Below the pieces are notes generated by a model. It was not told where the DNA came from. It worked only from the letters and a program-made list of their open reading frames with translations, and ran no database searches. A stretch of DNA of 64,000 nt from an uncultured Paracoccaceae bacterium (GTDB lineage Bacteria; Pseudomonadota; Alphaproteobacteria; Rhodobacterales; Rhodobacteraceae), in assembly GCA_947493335.1 (NCBI GenBank), contig CANLQO010000007.1, positions 1 through 64,000 on the forward strand. Direction: 5' to 3'. The position numbers were made by a program, and so were the translations under genes. How positions within the stretch are numbered: position 1 is the stretch's first letter; every line of letters starts with the position of its first letter. Below, one piece after another: positions 8,033 to 15,311 of the stretch.

Positions 8033-8704
8033 TTACCAGATTTGGGCATGAACAGGGTTTACGAGTTTTAGAGTGGTCGCGATAGCAACAGCTTCTGTCG
8101 CGTTTTTTGCCCCCAAGACCCTTCGAACAAGCTCAATTTCGCGCTTGATTGTGTCTGGAGAAACGTGAAGTTCTTTTGAACAGGTCGCGTGGGTATGGCC
8201 TTCAGATAGGAGTTGCAGAACCTTAATCTGGCGTTCTGTGGGTCGTTGATGTTCTTCGAGTTTGGTTAGAAGAGCGTCAAATGAATGTGCAAGGTCAATC
8301 AACTCGGAGTCGGTAAGTTCCCGGTCTGGTCTAGCGACGGAGACAAGGGATTTAAGATGGGGCGCTCCTTTGTGGCGCCTTACGACTGCGGCGCCATATG
8401 AGAGCCCTTCGCTTCTGGCCACCGATAGAAACTCGGCTGTCTTTGTTGGTCCGCGGCTGTGCTGAATTTCTGACCATCTTGTCACTCCAGAACCACGATA
8501 CATGTAATCGACGACTGGATCAGCCATCATGAACGAGTTGTTTGTGTATCTCACTATCCAGGACTGAGGGAGGGAGCTGTAATAGAGCTCGGGCGAGACA
8601 TTTCGGACTTTGAGGGCAACCGTGTAGCCTGATGTTCCCAACTCGTCGAAAAGACTGGCGTGGCGCTTATAGTCGGAAATTAACCTAGCGATCATCTCGA
8701 TCAT
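8033..8704 (-). CDS. Second LuxR-family regulator (orphan)
   Basis: 223 residues from ATG 8704; an earlier ATG at 8710 directly abuts its GAGG and is less well spaced. Residues 10-140 form an autoinducer-binding domain with the W, Y, D-P and W signature (SWIVRYTNNSFMMADPV, then TRWSEI). The GerE helix-turn-helix is near residues 160-205 (THATCSKELHVSPDTIKREI). No luxI gene adjoins it, so it may respond to the product of the luxI at 1061 or to other signals. It is transcribed away from the replication origin, whose repeats begin 82 bp upstream. That position, plus the palindrome at 8983, suggests it may link signalling to plasmid replication (inference). Confidence 0.88.
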   Translation of the reverse strand: MIEMIARLISDYKRHASLFDELGTSGYTVALKVRNVSPELYYSSLPQSWIVRYTNNSFMMADPVVDYMYRGSGVTRWSEIQHSRGPTKTAEFLSVARSEGLSYGAAVVRRHKGAPHLKSLVSVARPDRELTDSELIDLAHSFDALLTKLEEHQRPTERQIKVLQLLSEGHTHATCSKELHVSPDTIKREIELVRRVLGAKNATEAVAIATTLKLVNPVHAQIW

Positions 8705-8785
8705 CAGCATCCTCGTTCTTTCTAAGCACTAGAACAATCAGTGCGGCCTTTTGAGCGGTTTCGTTCATGTGACGAGCGCCATTCG

Positions 8786-8817
8786 TGTGTTAAGTAATGT
8801 GTTATATATGTGTTAAG
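8786..8817. repeat. Phased AT-rich direct repeats in the origin
   Basis: TGTGTTAAG at 8786, TGTGTTATA at 8798 and TGTGTTAAG at 8809 are spaced 12 and 11 bp, about one helical turn. They sit at the left side of the iteron field in an AT-rich stretch, as expected for an origin-melting region or a cluster of regulator sites. Confidence 0.5.
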
Positions 8818-8844
8818 CGATCCAAATCTGCGCTACTCCTTTGG

Positions 8845-8853
8845 TAATCCACA
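8845..8853 (+). promoter_or_regulatory. Near-consensus DnaA box
   Basis: TAATCCACA differs at one position from the DnaA box TTATCCACA. It lies between the AT-rich repeats and the first iteron, the usual arrangement in iteron-type origins. Confidence 0.5.
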
Positions 8854-8982
8854 ATTAATTCGCGAGGTGGGTGTGTGAAACCCCGAAGCAACGTGTGTGA
8901 AACCCCGAACATAGGTGTGTGTAACCCCGCAGCTCCTTTATGCCGGATTTGGGCAGGGATCGCAAAGTAGAGGAGTAACAAA

Positions 8983-8998
8983 TTACCATATCTGGTAA
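8983..8998. promoter_or_regulatory. Palindrome in the origin, candidate LuxR-type box
   Basis: TTACCATATCTGGTAA has perfect 6-bp arms and matches the palindrome at 2031-2048 except at one central base. A weaker relative (ACCATTATTGGT) lies at 9407-9418 between iterons. Location inside the iteron field suggests that a LuxR-type protein could act on replication or on repA transcription. Confidence 0.5.
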
Positions 8999-9438
8999 AG
9001 ATTGGGTAAGCGATATTCTGGTGAGGTGTGTGAAACCCCGAAGGGAGTTAATCCAGAGGCATCTAGGCACTGCGTGACCCGAGGTTTCGGGTCGTATGAT
9101 CGAAACTGTTCGTTTTGTTGCTCAATTCGCTCCATATTCCGTTGAAAGTCTCGCGAAAATTGGCTGAATTCTAGTGAGGTGTCCCCGTGCCTATGAATGT
9201 GCGCGGTCGTTTTGGGTGATGGTGTGTCATCGGGCGCGATGAAGTAGGTGGGTTCAAATGGAGAGTTCCATCCCGGTGTGTAAAACCCCGAAGGACTTCG
9301 ATGCCTAGACCACGGTTCTGAGGAGAAAAAGAAGTAAGAAAAACAAGACGTTGTATGCCCGAAATATTGCAATAGCTATTCAGGGTGTGTGAAACCCCGA
9401 AGAAATTACCATTATTGGTGGTTAAAACCCCGAATCCC

Positions 9439-9467
9439 TTGACAGGGTGTGTGAAACCCCGAATAAC
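9439..9467 (+). promoter_or_regulatory. Putative repA promoter inside the iterons
   Basis: TTGACA at 9439-9444 is a perfect -35 element. AATAAC at 9462-9467 follows after 17 bp and matches 4 of 6 bases of the -10 consensus. The iteron at 9447-9463 fills the spacer, so RepA binding would block transcription, an autoregulatory design. Transcription would start near 9474, at or next to the repA ATG, giving a leaderless or nearly leaderless mRNA. Confidence 0.45.
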
Positions 9468-9473
9468 AAGCCT

Positions 9474-10529
9474 ATGGTGTCTAAAACCCCGAACTACACT
9501 GAGCAATTGCTTCCAGATAGGCATCCCGAAGAAGGGTTGTTTATCTGCGACGTGGCTGGAGCCATCCTGAAGGACGTGATGCCACAGATGGAGCATCCGT
9601 TTTATTCTCTTTCGAAGAAACCAGAAACGACAGTCCGGAGGTACGAACATAACGGAAACTGGTTGGAGATCACACCCAGTGTGAAGGGTTTGGCAACGAT
9701 CTATGACAAGGATATTTTGATCTACTGTATTTCCCAAATTATGCATAAACTGAGTGCGGGGGAACAAGTTGCACGTAACGTGCGGCTCAACACCCGTGAT
9801 CTTTTGGTTTTTACGAACCGTGGTACAGCAGGAAAGGACTATCAATCCATCCTTGAAGCGCTGGATCGCCTCGCCGGGACACGTATCAGCACCAACATTC
9901 GGACTGGTGACGAAGAACAGTATGATACGTTCGGACTTATCGATGCCGCCTCGCTTCGGCGCAAACACGGATCCGATGGGAGACTTTTGTGGTGCGAAGT
10001 TAAGTTGTCTGATTGGGTCTTCAATGCGATCAGAGCGCAGGAAGTGCTCACGCTGCACAAAGACTATTTCCGGCTACGGAAGCCAATCGAACGTCGTGTA
10101 TATGAGATTGCTAGAAAGCACTGTAGCCATCAGCCCAGTTGGTCTGTTGCTCTTTCGATCCTGCACAAAAAATCCGGTTCAAAGTCCAGCTTGAAAGAAT
10201 TTCGGCGTTCGATAAGACATCTCGTAGAACACGATCATTTGCCTGATTACGCTGTTAGTTTTCAGCCGGATAAGGATAAAGTTCTCTTCGAAAACAGAGG
10301 AACTATGCATGCGAAGCCTCCAGTGTCGGCAGTTGAAAGGTCCATTGCACTGAAGCCGGAAACGCTTGATCGCGCTCGATCTGCAGCTCCTGGATGGGAT
10401 GTTTATTATCTTGAGCAAGAATGGCGTTCGTGGATGGAGGAAGGAGGACTAGACAGCCCTCGCGACCCGGACCGTGCTTTTGTCGGGTTTGCTGGAAAAT
10501 GGTTCGAGAAGCGTGGAGCTCCTGTCTAG
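9474..10529 (+). CDS. repA: Plasmid replication initiator RepA (RPA family)
   Basis: 351 residues from ATG 9474. The sequence follows the alphaproteobacterial replication initiator protein A family: FICDVAGAILKDVMPQMEHPF, then IYDKDILIYCISQ, RLNTRDLLVFTNRGTAGKDY, LLWCEVKLSDWVFNAI and KDYFRLRKPIERRVYEIARKH (each quoted in part). The family has winged-helix domains that bind iterons and open the origin. The iterons lie immediately upstream and overlap the first codons. An upstream in-frame GTG at 9447 is part of an iteron and is an unlikely start. No good ribosome-binding site precedes 9474, which fits leaderless translation. The gene defines the window as part of an independent replicon. Confidence 0.9.
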   Translation: MVSKTPNYTEQLLPDRHPEEGLFICDVAGAILKDVMPQMEHPFYSLSKKPETTVRRYEHNGNWLEITPSVKGLATIYDKDILIYCISQIMHKLSAGEQVARNVRLNTRDLLVFTNRGTAGKDYQSILEALDRLAGTRISTNIRTGDEEQYDTFGLIDAASLRRKHGSDGRLLWCEVKLSDWVFNAIRAQEVLTLHKDYFRLRKPIERRVYEIARKHCSHQPSWSVALSILHKKSGSKSSLKEFRRSIRHLVEHDHLPDYAVSFQPDKDKVLFENRGTMHAKPPVSAVERSIALKPETLDRARSAAPGWDVYYLEQEWRSWMEEGGLDSPRDPDRAFVGFAGKWFEKRGAPV

Positions 10530-10589
10530 AGGTAAATTGCGGCTTTCTGAATTTTTGCAAGACGCTTCAAACTTGCCATTTTCAAATTC

Positions 10590-11006
10590 TTGATTAGGTT
10601 CAAAGGCATTGCTCATAAAAGGACCGAAGGCTTGGCGTACCTGCAATTCTATACAAAAAATGGAATCCGTTGGGATGATGCCCTTGAGGCCGTGAGACAG
10701 GGCGAGGGCGAGATTTTTGTGTGTGTGGTCGAGGTCCCAAAGAAGGGGACGTCGATACCGGAACTTGCTTACGCTATGTTCTTTCGGGATCCAGATGGGG
10801 TGATGTGCGATTGCTTGCAACCGACTAGAACTCAAGTAAAATTTTGCAGAACCGCTGACTTGGCCTTTCAATTTTTGAGAGAAGCTTATCCAGACTGTTG
10901 GGATTTCAGCCTGCCTGTCTTGGACAAACATAACCTGGTTACGGCAGGCGAGATTGGCGATCGCACTGTGCTGAAGCACAAGGCCCAAGCCAGGCTTTCA
11001 GACTGA
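10590..11006 (+). CDS. Hypothetical protein downstream of repA
   Basis: Up to 138 residues if translation starts at TTG 10590; no ribosome-binding site is clear, so the true start may be internal. The sequence is soluble, with FVCVVEVPKKG and AYAMFFRDPDGVMCDCLQP. The family is not recognised. It follows repA by 60 bp and may be co-transcribed with it. Confidence 0.5.
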   Translation: MIRFKGIAHKRTEGLAYLQFYTKNGIRWDDALEAVRQGEGEIFVCVVEVPKKGTSIPELAYAMFFRDPDGVMCDCLQPTRTQVKFCRTADLAFQFLREAYPDCWDFSLPVLDKHNLVTAGEIGDRTVLKHKAQARLSD

Positions 11007-11016
11007 GATAGATGAT

Positions 11017-11163
11017 GTGAAAAGAGGCAAGCACCGGAAGGAAAAGCTCCTTTTGTTTACTGGTGTTTTCCTCGTGGGGGCCTTGCTAGGAGTCCCGAGT
11101 ACAGCATTACTTTGTCTCGGGATATGGATCCAGCTGCGCCTCATCAGAGGGCCCTCGACCTAG
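11017..11163 (+). CDS. Small two-helix membrane protein (48 aa)
   Basis: GTG 11017 opens a 48-codon frame with a basic N-terminus (KRGKHRKEK) and two hydrophobic segments (LLLFTGVFLVGALLGV and TALLCLGIWIQLRLI). The topology is convincing for a small inner-membrane protein, but the ribosome-binding site is weak. It starts 10 bp after the preceding gene. From 11164 to 11409 I see no gene. Confidence 0.4.
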   Translation: MKRGKHRKEKLLLFTGVFLVGALLGVPSTALLCLGIWIQLRLIRGPST

Positions 11164-11409
11164 TGTCCACCTTTCTGAGAGCGTAAATTGTAGATCCCGG
11201 AATCCTCAGCTTCGAGTCCTAGTCATCCTGACCGATCTAGTGATTGCGGCATGAATTTGGATCATGCGGGACTCTTCAGTTGAGAAGCCGATCCGATACG
11301 TAGTGGCTCAACCAATCCCGTAGTTAAAGATTTTTACGTCTCCGCGCATTGTCGGAAGGCGTCTTCGGTTTTGCGGGTTTTGAGGCTCTCGCCACCAAAA
11401 GACTTAAGA

Positions 11410-11463
11410 ATGCAAAACATCGCTAAATTGCGAAACTAGACAAAGTTGCAAAACAGTATAAAG
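11410..11463 (+). repeat. Three 18-bp tandem repeats before the pilin gene
   Basis: Units start at 11410, 11428 and 11446 with exact 18-bp spacing. Each has the form TTGCAAAAC, five variable bases, then AAAG; the first unit is ATGCAAAAC...TAAA and the second TTGCGAAAC. They end 45 bp before the traA ATG. A matching array occurs at 39506-39587, so this is likely the operator of a conjugation regulator. Confidence 0.7.
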
Positions 11464-11508
11464 ATTGGTTCTGCGAACGAACGCGCAAAACCAATCGAGG
11501 GATTTCCT

Positions 11509-11877
11509 ATGTTCAAACTTCTCAAACTCAACGCAACCACGGCGGGTATGCTGTTGCTCTCTGCTGGCGCGGCTATGGCTGCCGGTTCTGGTACCGGTAT
11601 TGAATCCGGCTTCACTGATGTCGGCACCGACCTGAACACGCTTCTGAACGGCGCCGGTGGTTTCATCATCATTGTGCTGTCGATCATGTTGGCCGCGCTG
11701 ATGCTGGCTTTGGGCCGCGGCTGGGTCTATGCAGCGACGGCCTTTGGTTGTGCCATGTTCCTTGGTTACGGCGTCACGGCCTTCCAGGGGATTGCCGGTG
11801 TAACGGCGACCACGGACGTCTTGCTGCAGGCTGAAGCGCCCGCCCAAAACGTCATCTTCATCGAAGACACAATCTGA
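11509..11877 (+). CDS. traA: F-type conjugative pilin TraA
   Basis: 122 residues from ATG 11509, preceded by GAGGGA. Residues 1-25 are a signal peptide ending AAMA, so cleavage would leave about 97 residues, a little longer than F pilin. Two hydrophobic segments follow (GGFIIIVLSIMLAALMLAL and YAATAFGCAMFLGYGVTAF) joined by a short basic turn, the layout of F pilins. It is the first gene of the tra operon and lies behind the 18-bp repeats. Identification rests on topology, size and position because pilins diverge quickly. Confidence 0.78.
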   Translation: MFKLLKLNATTAGMLLLSAGAAMAAGSGTGIESGFTDVGTDLNTLLNGAGGFIIIVLSIMLAALMLALGRGWVYAATAFGCAMFLGYGVTAFQGIAGVTATTDVLLQAEAPAQNVIFIEDTI

Positions 11878-11938
11878 TTGGGGAAGGGCAGGTCCTGATG
11901 GACCTGCCCATTTCTCATTGCAAAAAGGGCTCGCGGAT

Positions 11939-12220
11939 ATGCTCGTACAAATAGAACAACGTCTTCAGGATCCACCCCGTTTCCTCATGGTTCCGGCGGA
12001 TGAAGCCTTCATCTTTGGCCTCCCGTTCTTGTTGGGAATGGTGGGAAAGGTTCTTATCTCTGGTTTCATCGTAGGGCTGGTGCTCTGGATGATCTGGCGT
12101 CGCCTTAAGGGCGACGGTGGTCTCGTGATGATGATCGGGGCGTTCTACTGGTATATTCCCTCGACCGTGAACATGTTCGCGGGCCTTCCTGACAGCTCTG
12201 TTTCTGTTTGGGAGGGTTGA
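11939..12220 (+). CDS. traL: Pilus assembly protein TraL
   Basis: 93 residues from ATG 11939. TraL-type features: a short N-terminal region with RLQDPPRFLMVPADEA, then hydrophobic segments (FGLPFLLGMVGKVLISGFIVG and a later MMIGAFYWYIP). TraL is a small inner-membrane component needed for F-pilus tip formation. Gene order traA-traL-traE supports the call. A TTG start at 11918 is possible but less likely. Confidence 0.82.
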   Translation: MLVQIEQRLQDPPRFLMVPADEAFIFGLPFLLGMVGKVLISGFIVGLVLWMIWRRLKGDGGLVMMIGAFYWYIPSTVNMFAGLPDSSVSVWEG

Positions 12221-12221
12221 G

Positions 12222-12776
12222 ATGGATTTTGACCAACTCAAAACTGCACTGAGCCGGACACGGATGCAGCGGAACATACTTGGTGGGGCAGGGGTCATCC
12301 TGCTCGCAGCTAATGTTTTGTTGGCTCTGGATATCAATGCGCGATCAAATCAGGTGATCCTCGTTCCGACCAACGTCTCAGACGGAATGGTTGCCCGGGG
12401 CGCATTTGACAAGCGATACGTGGAAAGCCTGGCTCTTGATGCGATCTACGGGCTTTACAATGCGACGCCGGCAAACACCTCTTACGGCCGGGACGTGATC
12501 TCACGTCTGGCGTCAGTCAGAGATCGCAACACGCTTTTGTCGATGTACGATGATGTGTCTGAGGACATGAAAGAGCGTGAGATCTCGACCGTCTTCTACC
12601 CGCGTCAGATTGAACACAATCTCGACAAGTTGGAAGTGGTGGTCGTCGGCGATCTGCAGACCTTCGTCAATACGGTGCCGATCACATCTGAACCGCGCCG
12701 TATCTTGCTCGGTTTCGTCCCGGAAGCCGGGTCGATCCGGCTTTCCTTCATCAACAATCTGGAGGTGGAATCGTGA
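12222..12776 (+). CDS. traE: Pilus assembly protein TraE
   Basis: 184 residues, close to F TraE. One N-terminal membrane anchor (GGAGVILLAANVLLAL, residues 21-36) is followed by a periplasmic domain of the VirB8-like fold, with FYPRQIEHNLDKLEVVVVGD and ILLGFVPEAGSIRLSFINN. It acts at the inner membrane in the secretion channel. The start is 1 bp after traL ends and the stop overlaps traK by 4 bp. Confidence 0.88.
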   Translation: MDFDQLKTALSRTRMQRNILGGAGVILLAANVLLALDINARSNQVILVPTNVSDGMVARGAFDKRYVESLALDAIYGLYNATPANTSYGRDVISRLASVRDRNTLLSMYDDVSEDMKEREISTVFYPRQIEHNLDKLEVVVVGDLQTFVNTVPITSEPRRILLGFVPEAGSIRLSFINNLEVES

Positions 12777-13495
12777 GCCATCCACTTCGATCATTTGTCC
12801 TCGGACTGTCGCTTTTGGTCACATCAGCAATGCCTGCATTTGCTGCGCAAAATGTCCGCGCAGCCCCCGATGGGTCTATCGGCTTCAATGTTTCAACATC
12901 AGCCGTCACGCGCTTGAGTGTGCGCGGCGATCGGATCCGCCGGATTGTCCTAGATGATAGCGCGTTCGAAATGAGCAATGATGCGGAAACGGGCGACGTC
13001 TTCTTTCGCGTCACGCGCCAGACAAGCACCAGTGAGAATGGCTACATCATCACCGAAGCCGGGCACACTATTGGTTTCACGCTTGCACCGACCAGTTCTG
13101 TTGTTGAACCCGTGATCATCACGATGGCGGGCGTTTCAAACCAGAACGCCGCAGCTGCAGCCGCAGCTTCGCCATTGGCCTCCGAGGGCGATCTTGGCGC
13201 GGTCGGGGGCGGGTATGTCGATGATGTGGCGTCTTCGATGACGGCGATCATGCGGCAGGTCGCTGCTGCGCATATCGTTGGCCGCACACCACCATCGGGC
13301 CGTGATGGAAAGGTTATTCGCACTGTGAACGGATCTGGTTGGCGGGCCGAGGTGCGATTGGCTGTCGCGGGTTCGCAGGGCCGATTGGTGCGCGAGCAGG
13401 ATTTCTACGGACGCGGTGTCAAAGCCATCTGGGTGCTTCAAAACAGCCTGCCCGCCAATGGCCGGACCTTCGTTGTTGTCGTGAAGGAGCGCTGA
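12773..13495 (+). CDS. traK: Outer-membrane core secretin-like protein TraK
   Basis: 240 residues starting at GTG in the overlap with traE. Signal peptide at residues 1-24 (ending AFAA). The periplasmic part has the TraK/VirB9-like pattern: ISTSAVTRLSVRGDRI-like strands, then an alanine-rich linker near residue 125 and a C-terminal strand domain (GWRAEVRLAVAGSQG ... AIWVLQN). TraK forms the outer-membrane core complex with TraB and TraV, both encoded next. Confidence 0.86.
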   Translation: MSHPLRSFVLGLSLLVTSAMPAFAAQNVRAAPDGSIGFNVSTSAVTRLSVRGDRIRRIVLDDSAFEMSNDAETGDVFFRVTRQTSTSENGYIITEAGHTIGFTLAPTSSVVEPVIITMAGVSNQNAAAAAAASPLASEGDLGAVGGGYVDDVASSMTAIMRQVAAAHIVGRTPPSGRDGKVIRTVNGSGWRAEVRLAVAGSQGRLVREQDFYGRGVKAIWVLQNSLPANGRTFVVVVKER

Positions 13496-13496
13496 G

Positions 13497-13649
13497 ATGC
13501 AGTTGGCGCCGAATAAGAAGTACGCGGCTGTTCTTTTGCCTGTGATCTTCTTCGCATTTTTGTGGGTCTATCTGTCGGAAGTCATGTTTTATGTTGCCGC
13601 TTCCGAGGGACAGAAGCCGATCTCCAACATCGATGAAGGGACATTCTGA
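13497..13649 (+). CDS. Small membrane protein between traK and traB (50 aa)
   Basis: ATG 13497 lies 1 bp after the traK stop, and the stop lies 1 bp before the traB start. The 50-residue product has one membrane segment (AAVLLPVIFFAFLWVYLSEV) and a short C-terminal tail. The tight packing in the operon argues that it is real. F plasmid has no obvious counterpart at this position; the role is unknown. Confidence 0.65.
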   Translation: MQLAPNKKYAAVLLPVIFFAFLWVYLSEVMFYVAASEGQKPISNIDEGTF

Positions 13650-13650
13650 A

Positions 13651-14913
13651 ATGGACCGTAAATCCCAACAAAATCTGTTTCTTGTCGTTGGTGGCTTGGG
13701 AGTGATCGCGCTCTTTTTCGTCGTCTTTGTCGTGTTGGCACCAAAGCAGGTTGCGACAGCCTCCCCCGGAGGCGATGCGCCTCGCTCCATCGAGACGTCG
13801 ATTATTGCGGATCGAACATCAGCGGCAGCGCCAGAGATGTCCTGGATCACGCGTAGCCGTGCCGAGATCGAAGATCTTCGCTCCCTGACAGAAGATCTCA
13901 AGGAAGAGATCGCTGCGGAACGGCAGGGTAGGGCGCAAGCGATTAACGAGGTGCATGAAGAATATGCATCGGTCATCGAGCAACAAATCCTCAAGATCGA
14001 AGCGTTGGAAGTCGCTGTTGCTGAACGGCCAGCGCTGGCTGCTCCGCTGCCCGGGCAAGATCCGGCAGGTGGTCCTGACTTCTCGGAAACGGGCAGCGAG
14101 TTCATTCGCACGCGGACAGCGGCTCCCCAAAACGCAACGCCGTTTGCGCCGCGTGCTGCGAACGGCACTCCCGATCTCACCGGCCAGAGCGCAAGGCCGG
14201 GTGCGCCTATTGACCCAGGCCCGCGCTCATTTGGGAGTGATTTTCAGCTGTCGGAGCGCGAAACTGAGCCGGAACCGGCCAGTGTGAACACGCTCCACAA
14301 CTATATCCCTGCGGGATCGTATGCCCCTGCCGTCGTGTTGTCGGGTGCCGATGCTGCGACCAACGTGATCAACCGCGAGAACCCGATCCCGGTTTTGTTT
14401 CGGATCTCAGGACCGGCTGTGACGGCGGGTGTCGGTCGCGGCCAAGGTGCACGGATCAATATCACGGGGTGCACCGTCCAAGGCTCGGCCATTGGTGATT
14501 TGAGTTCTGAACGGGTCCTCGTCCGTCTGCTGACGCTAACCTGCATCCGCCGCAATGGCACGATTATGGAGACTGAGATTTCGGGCTACATGACCGGATC
14601 CGGAAAAGCCGGTGTTCGGGGCCGTGTCGTGAGCCGCGAGGGAAATCTCGTGACCAATGCCGGGATCGCGGGTGCACTGCAGGGGCTGGCGGGTGCTGTA
14701 GCCGGGACGGGCGGTGGCGAGGATGGCATCGACGATGTGGCGAGCATTGCGCAAGCAGCGGGTGCAGCGGCGGCGGCTGGTGGTGTCCAGCAGGCCGCGA
14801 CCACTTTGTCCGAGTATTACATCAATCGCGCGGAGCAGTATCAGCCGGTGATTTCGCTCAACGGCGGAACGCGCGTGGAAATCGTTTTTCTTGAGGGGGT
14901 ATCGCTGCAATGA
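13651..14913 (+). CDS. traB: Channel-spanning protein TraB (VirB10/TrbI family)
   Basis: 420 residues from ATG 13651. Order: inner-membrane anchor at residues 9-30 (LFLVVGGLGVIALFFVVFVVL), coiled region about 65-125, a Pro-rich linker about 130-215, then the VirB10-type beta domain (YIPAGSYAPAVVLSGADAATN, quoted partly, and PIPVLFRISGP). It ends with FLEGVSLQ. Family members bridge the inner membrane and the TraK/TraV outer core and carry the energy signal from TraC. An upstream in-frame ATG at 13591 lies inside the small gene and is unlikely. Confidence 0.9.
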   Translation: MDRKSQQNLFLVVGGLGVIALFFVVFVVLAPKQVATASPGGDAPRSIETSIIADRTSAAAPEMSWITRSRAEIEDLRSLTEDLKEEIAAERQGRAQAINEVHEEYASVIEQQILKIEALEVAVAERPALAAPLPGQDPAGGPDFSETGSEFIRTRTAAPQNATPFAPRAANGTPDLTGQSARPGAPIDPGPRSFGSDFQLSERETEPEPASVNTLHNYIPAGSYAPAVVLSGADAATNVINRENPIPVLFRISGPAVTAGVGRGQGARINITGCTVQGSAIGDLSSERVLVRLLTLTCIRRNGTIMETEISGYMTGSGKAGVRGRVVSREGNLVTNAGIAGALQGLAGAVAGTGGGEDGIDDVASIAQAAGAAAAAGGVQQAATTLSEYYINRAEQYQPVISLNGGTRVEIVFLEGVSLQ

Positions 14914-15311
14914 TCAGGTCTATCTCAATTTGTCTCGTTGCCGGTGTCTTGACCGGGTGTGCCGCAAACACAGAGGGCGACTTCCTCTCTGAAGCGCAGT
15001 TGGGAAGCCCATGTTCGACGATCGCCCAAGCTGATGGTGGCGGCGGCATGGGCGCCCATACAGTGACCGAGCGGGAAGAGGACCGGCTTTCTGACACCAT
15101 CAGTCAGGAGCCGCTTGGTATTGGCAAAGGGGGTGGGGCGGCGTTTGCGGGAATGCCCGATGGCGGCTTTCCCTATCAGACCAGCCGATATCGGGTCCCG
15201 GAAATCGTGGGCCGTATCTGGATTGCACCGTATTATGACGACAACCAGATCCTGCATGAAAGCTCCTATATTCATGCGGTGGTTGTCGATGCGCACTGGG
15301 CGCAACGCTGA
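14910..15311 (+). CDS. traV: Outer-membrane lipoprotein TraV
   Basis: 133 residues with a lipoprotein signal peptide ending in LTGC (lipobox, Cys 17). Short and Gly-rich in the middle, as in TraV. The C-terminal part has VGRIWIAPYYDDNQILHE, the conserved TraV-like strand region. It is the lipoprotein of the TraB-K-V core complex. It overlaps traB by 4 bp and shares its last base with the start of traC. Confidence 0.86.
   Translation: MIRSISICLVAGVLTGCAANTEGDFLSEAQLGSPCSTIAQADGGGGMGAHTVTEREEDRLSDTISQEPLGIGKGGGAAFAGMPDGGFPYQTSRYRVPEIVGRIWIAPYYDDNQILHESSYIHAVVVDAHWAQR

Larger units (their letters stand above)
8871..9493 (+). repeat. oriV: Plasmid origin: nine RepA iterons
   Basis: Nine direct copies of a 17-bp unit. 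Five are exact (GTGTGTGAAACCCCGAA at 8871, 8893, 9026, 9385 and 9447). Four are variants at 8915, 9276, 9418 and 9477. They run in the same direction as repA, and the last two overlap its start. By analogy with other iteron plasmids they are RepA binding sites controlling initiation and copy number. Spacing is irregular (22, 22, 111, 250, 109, 33, 29 and 30 bp). The 8711-9473 stretch holds no convincing gene. Confidence 0.88.

Noticed and set aside
8038-8056. TTACCAGATTTGG at the end of the second luxR as another palindrome
   Set aside because: Only one arm matches; the second arm lacks TGGTAA.
8871-9493. Iteron field as a CRISPR array
   Set aside because: Spacing is irregular (22 to 250 bp), units are 17 bp, and they extend into repA.
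9171-10058. 295-codon minus-strand frame opposite repA
   Set aside because: It is a shadow of repA and the iterons, with repeated GFTH/GVSHT segments that come from the iteron sequence.
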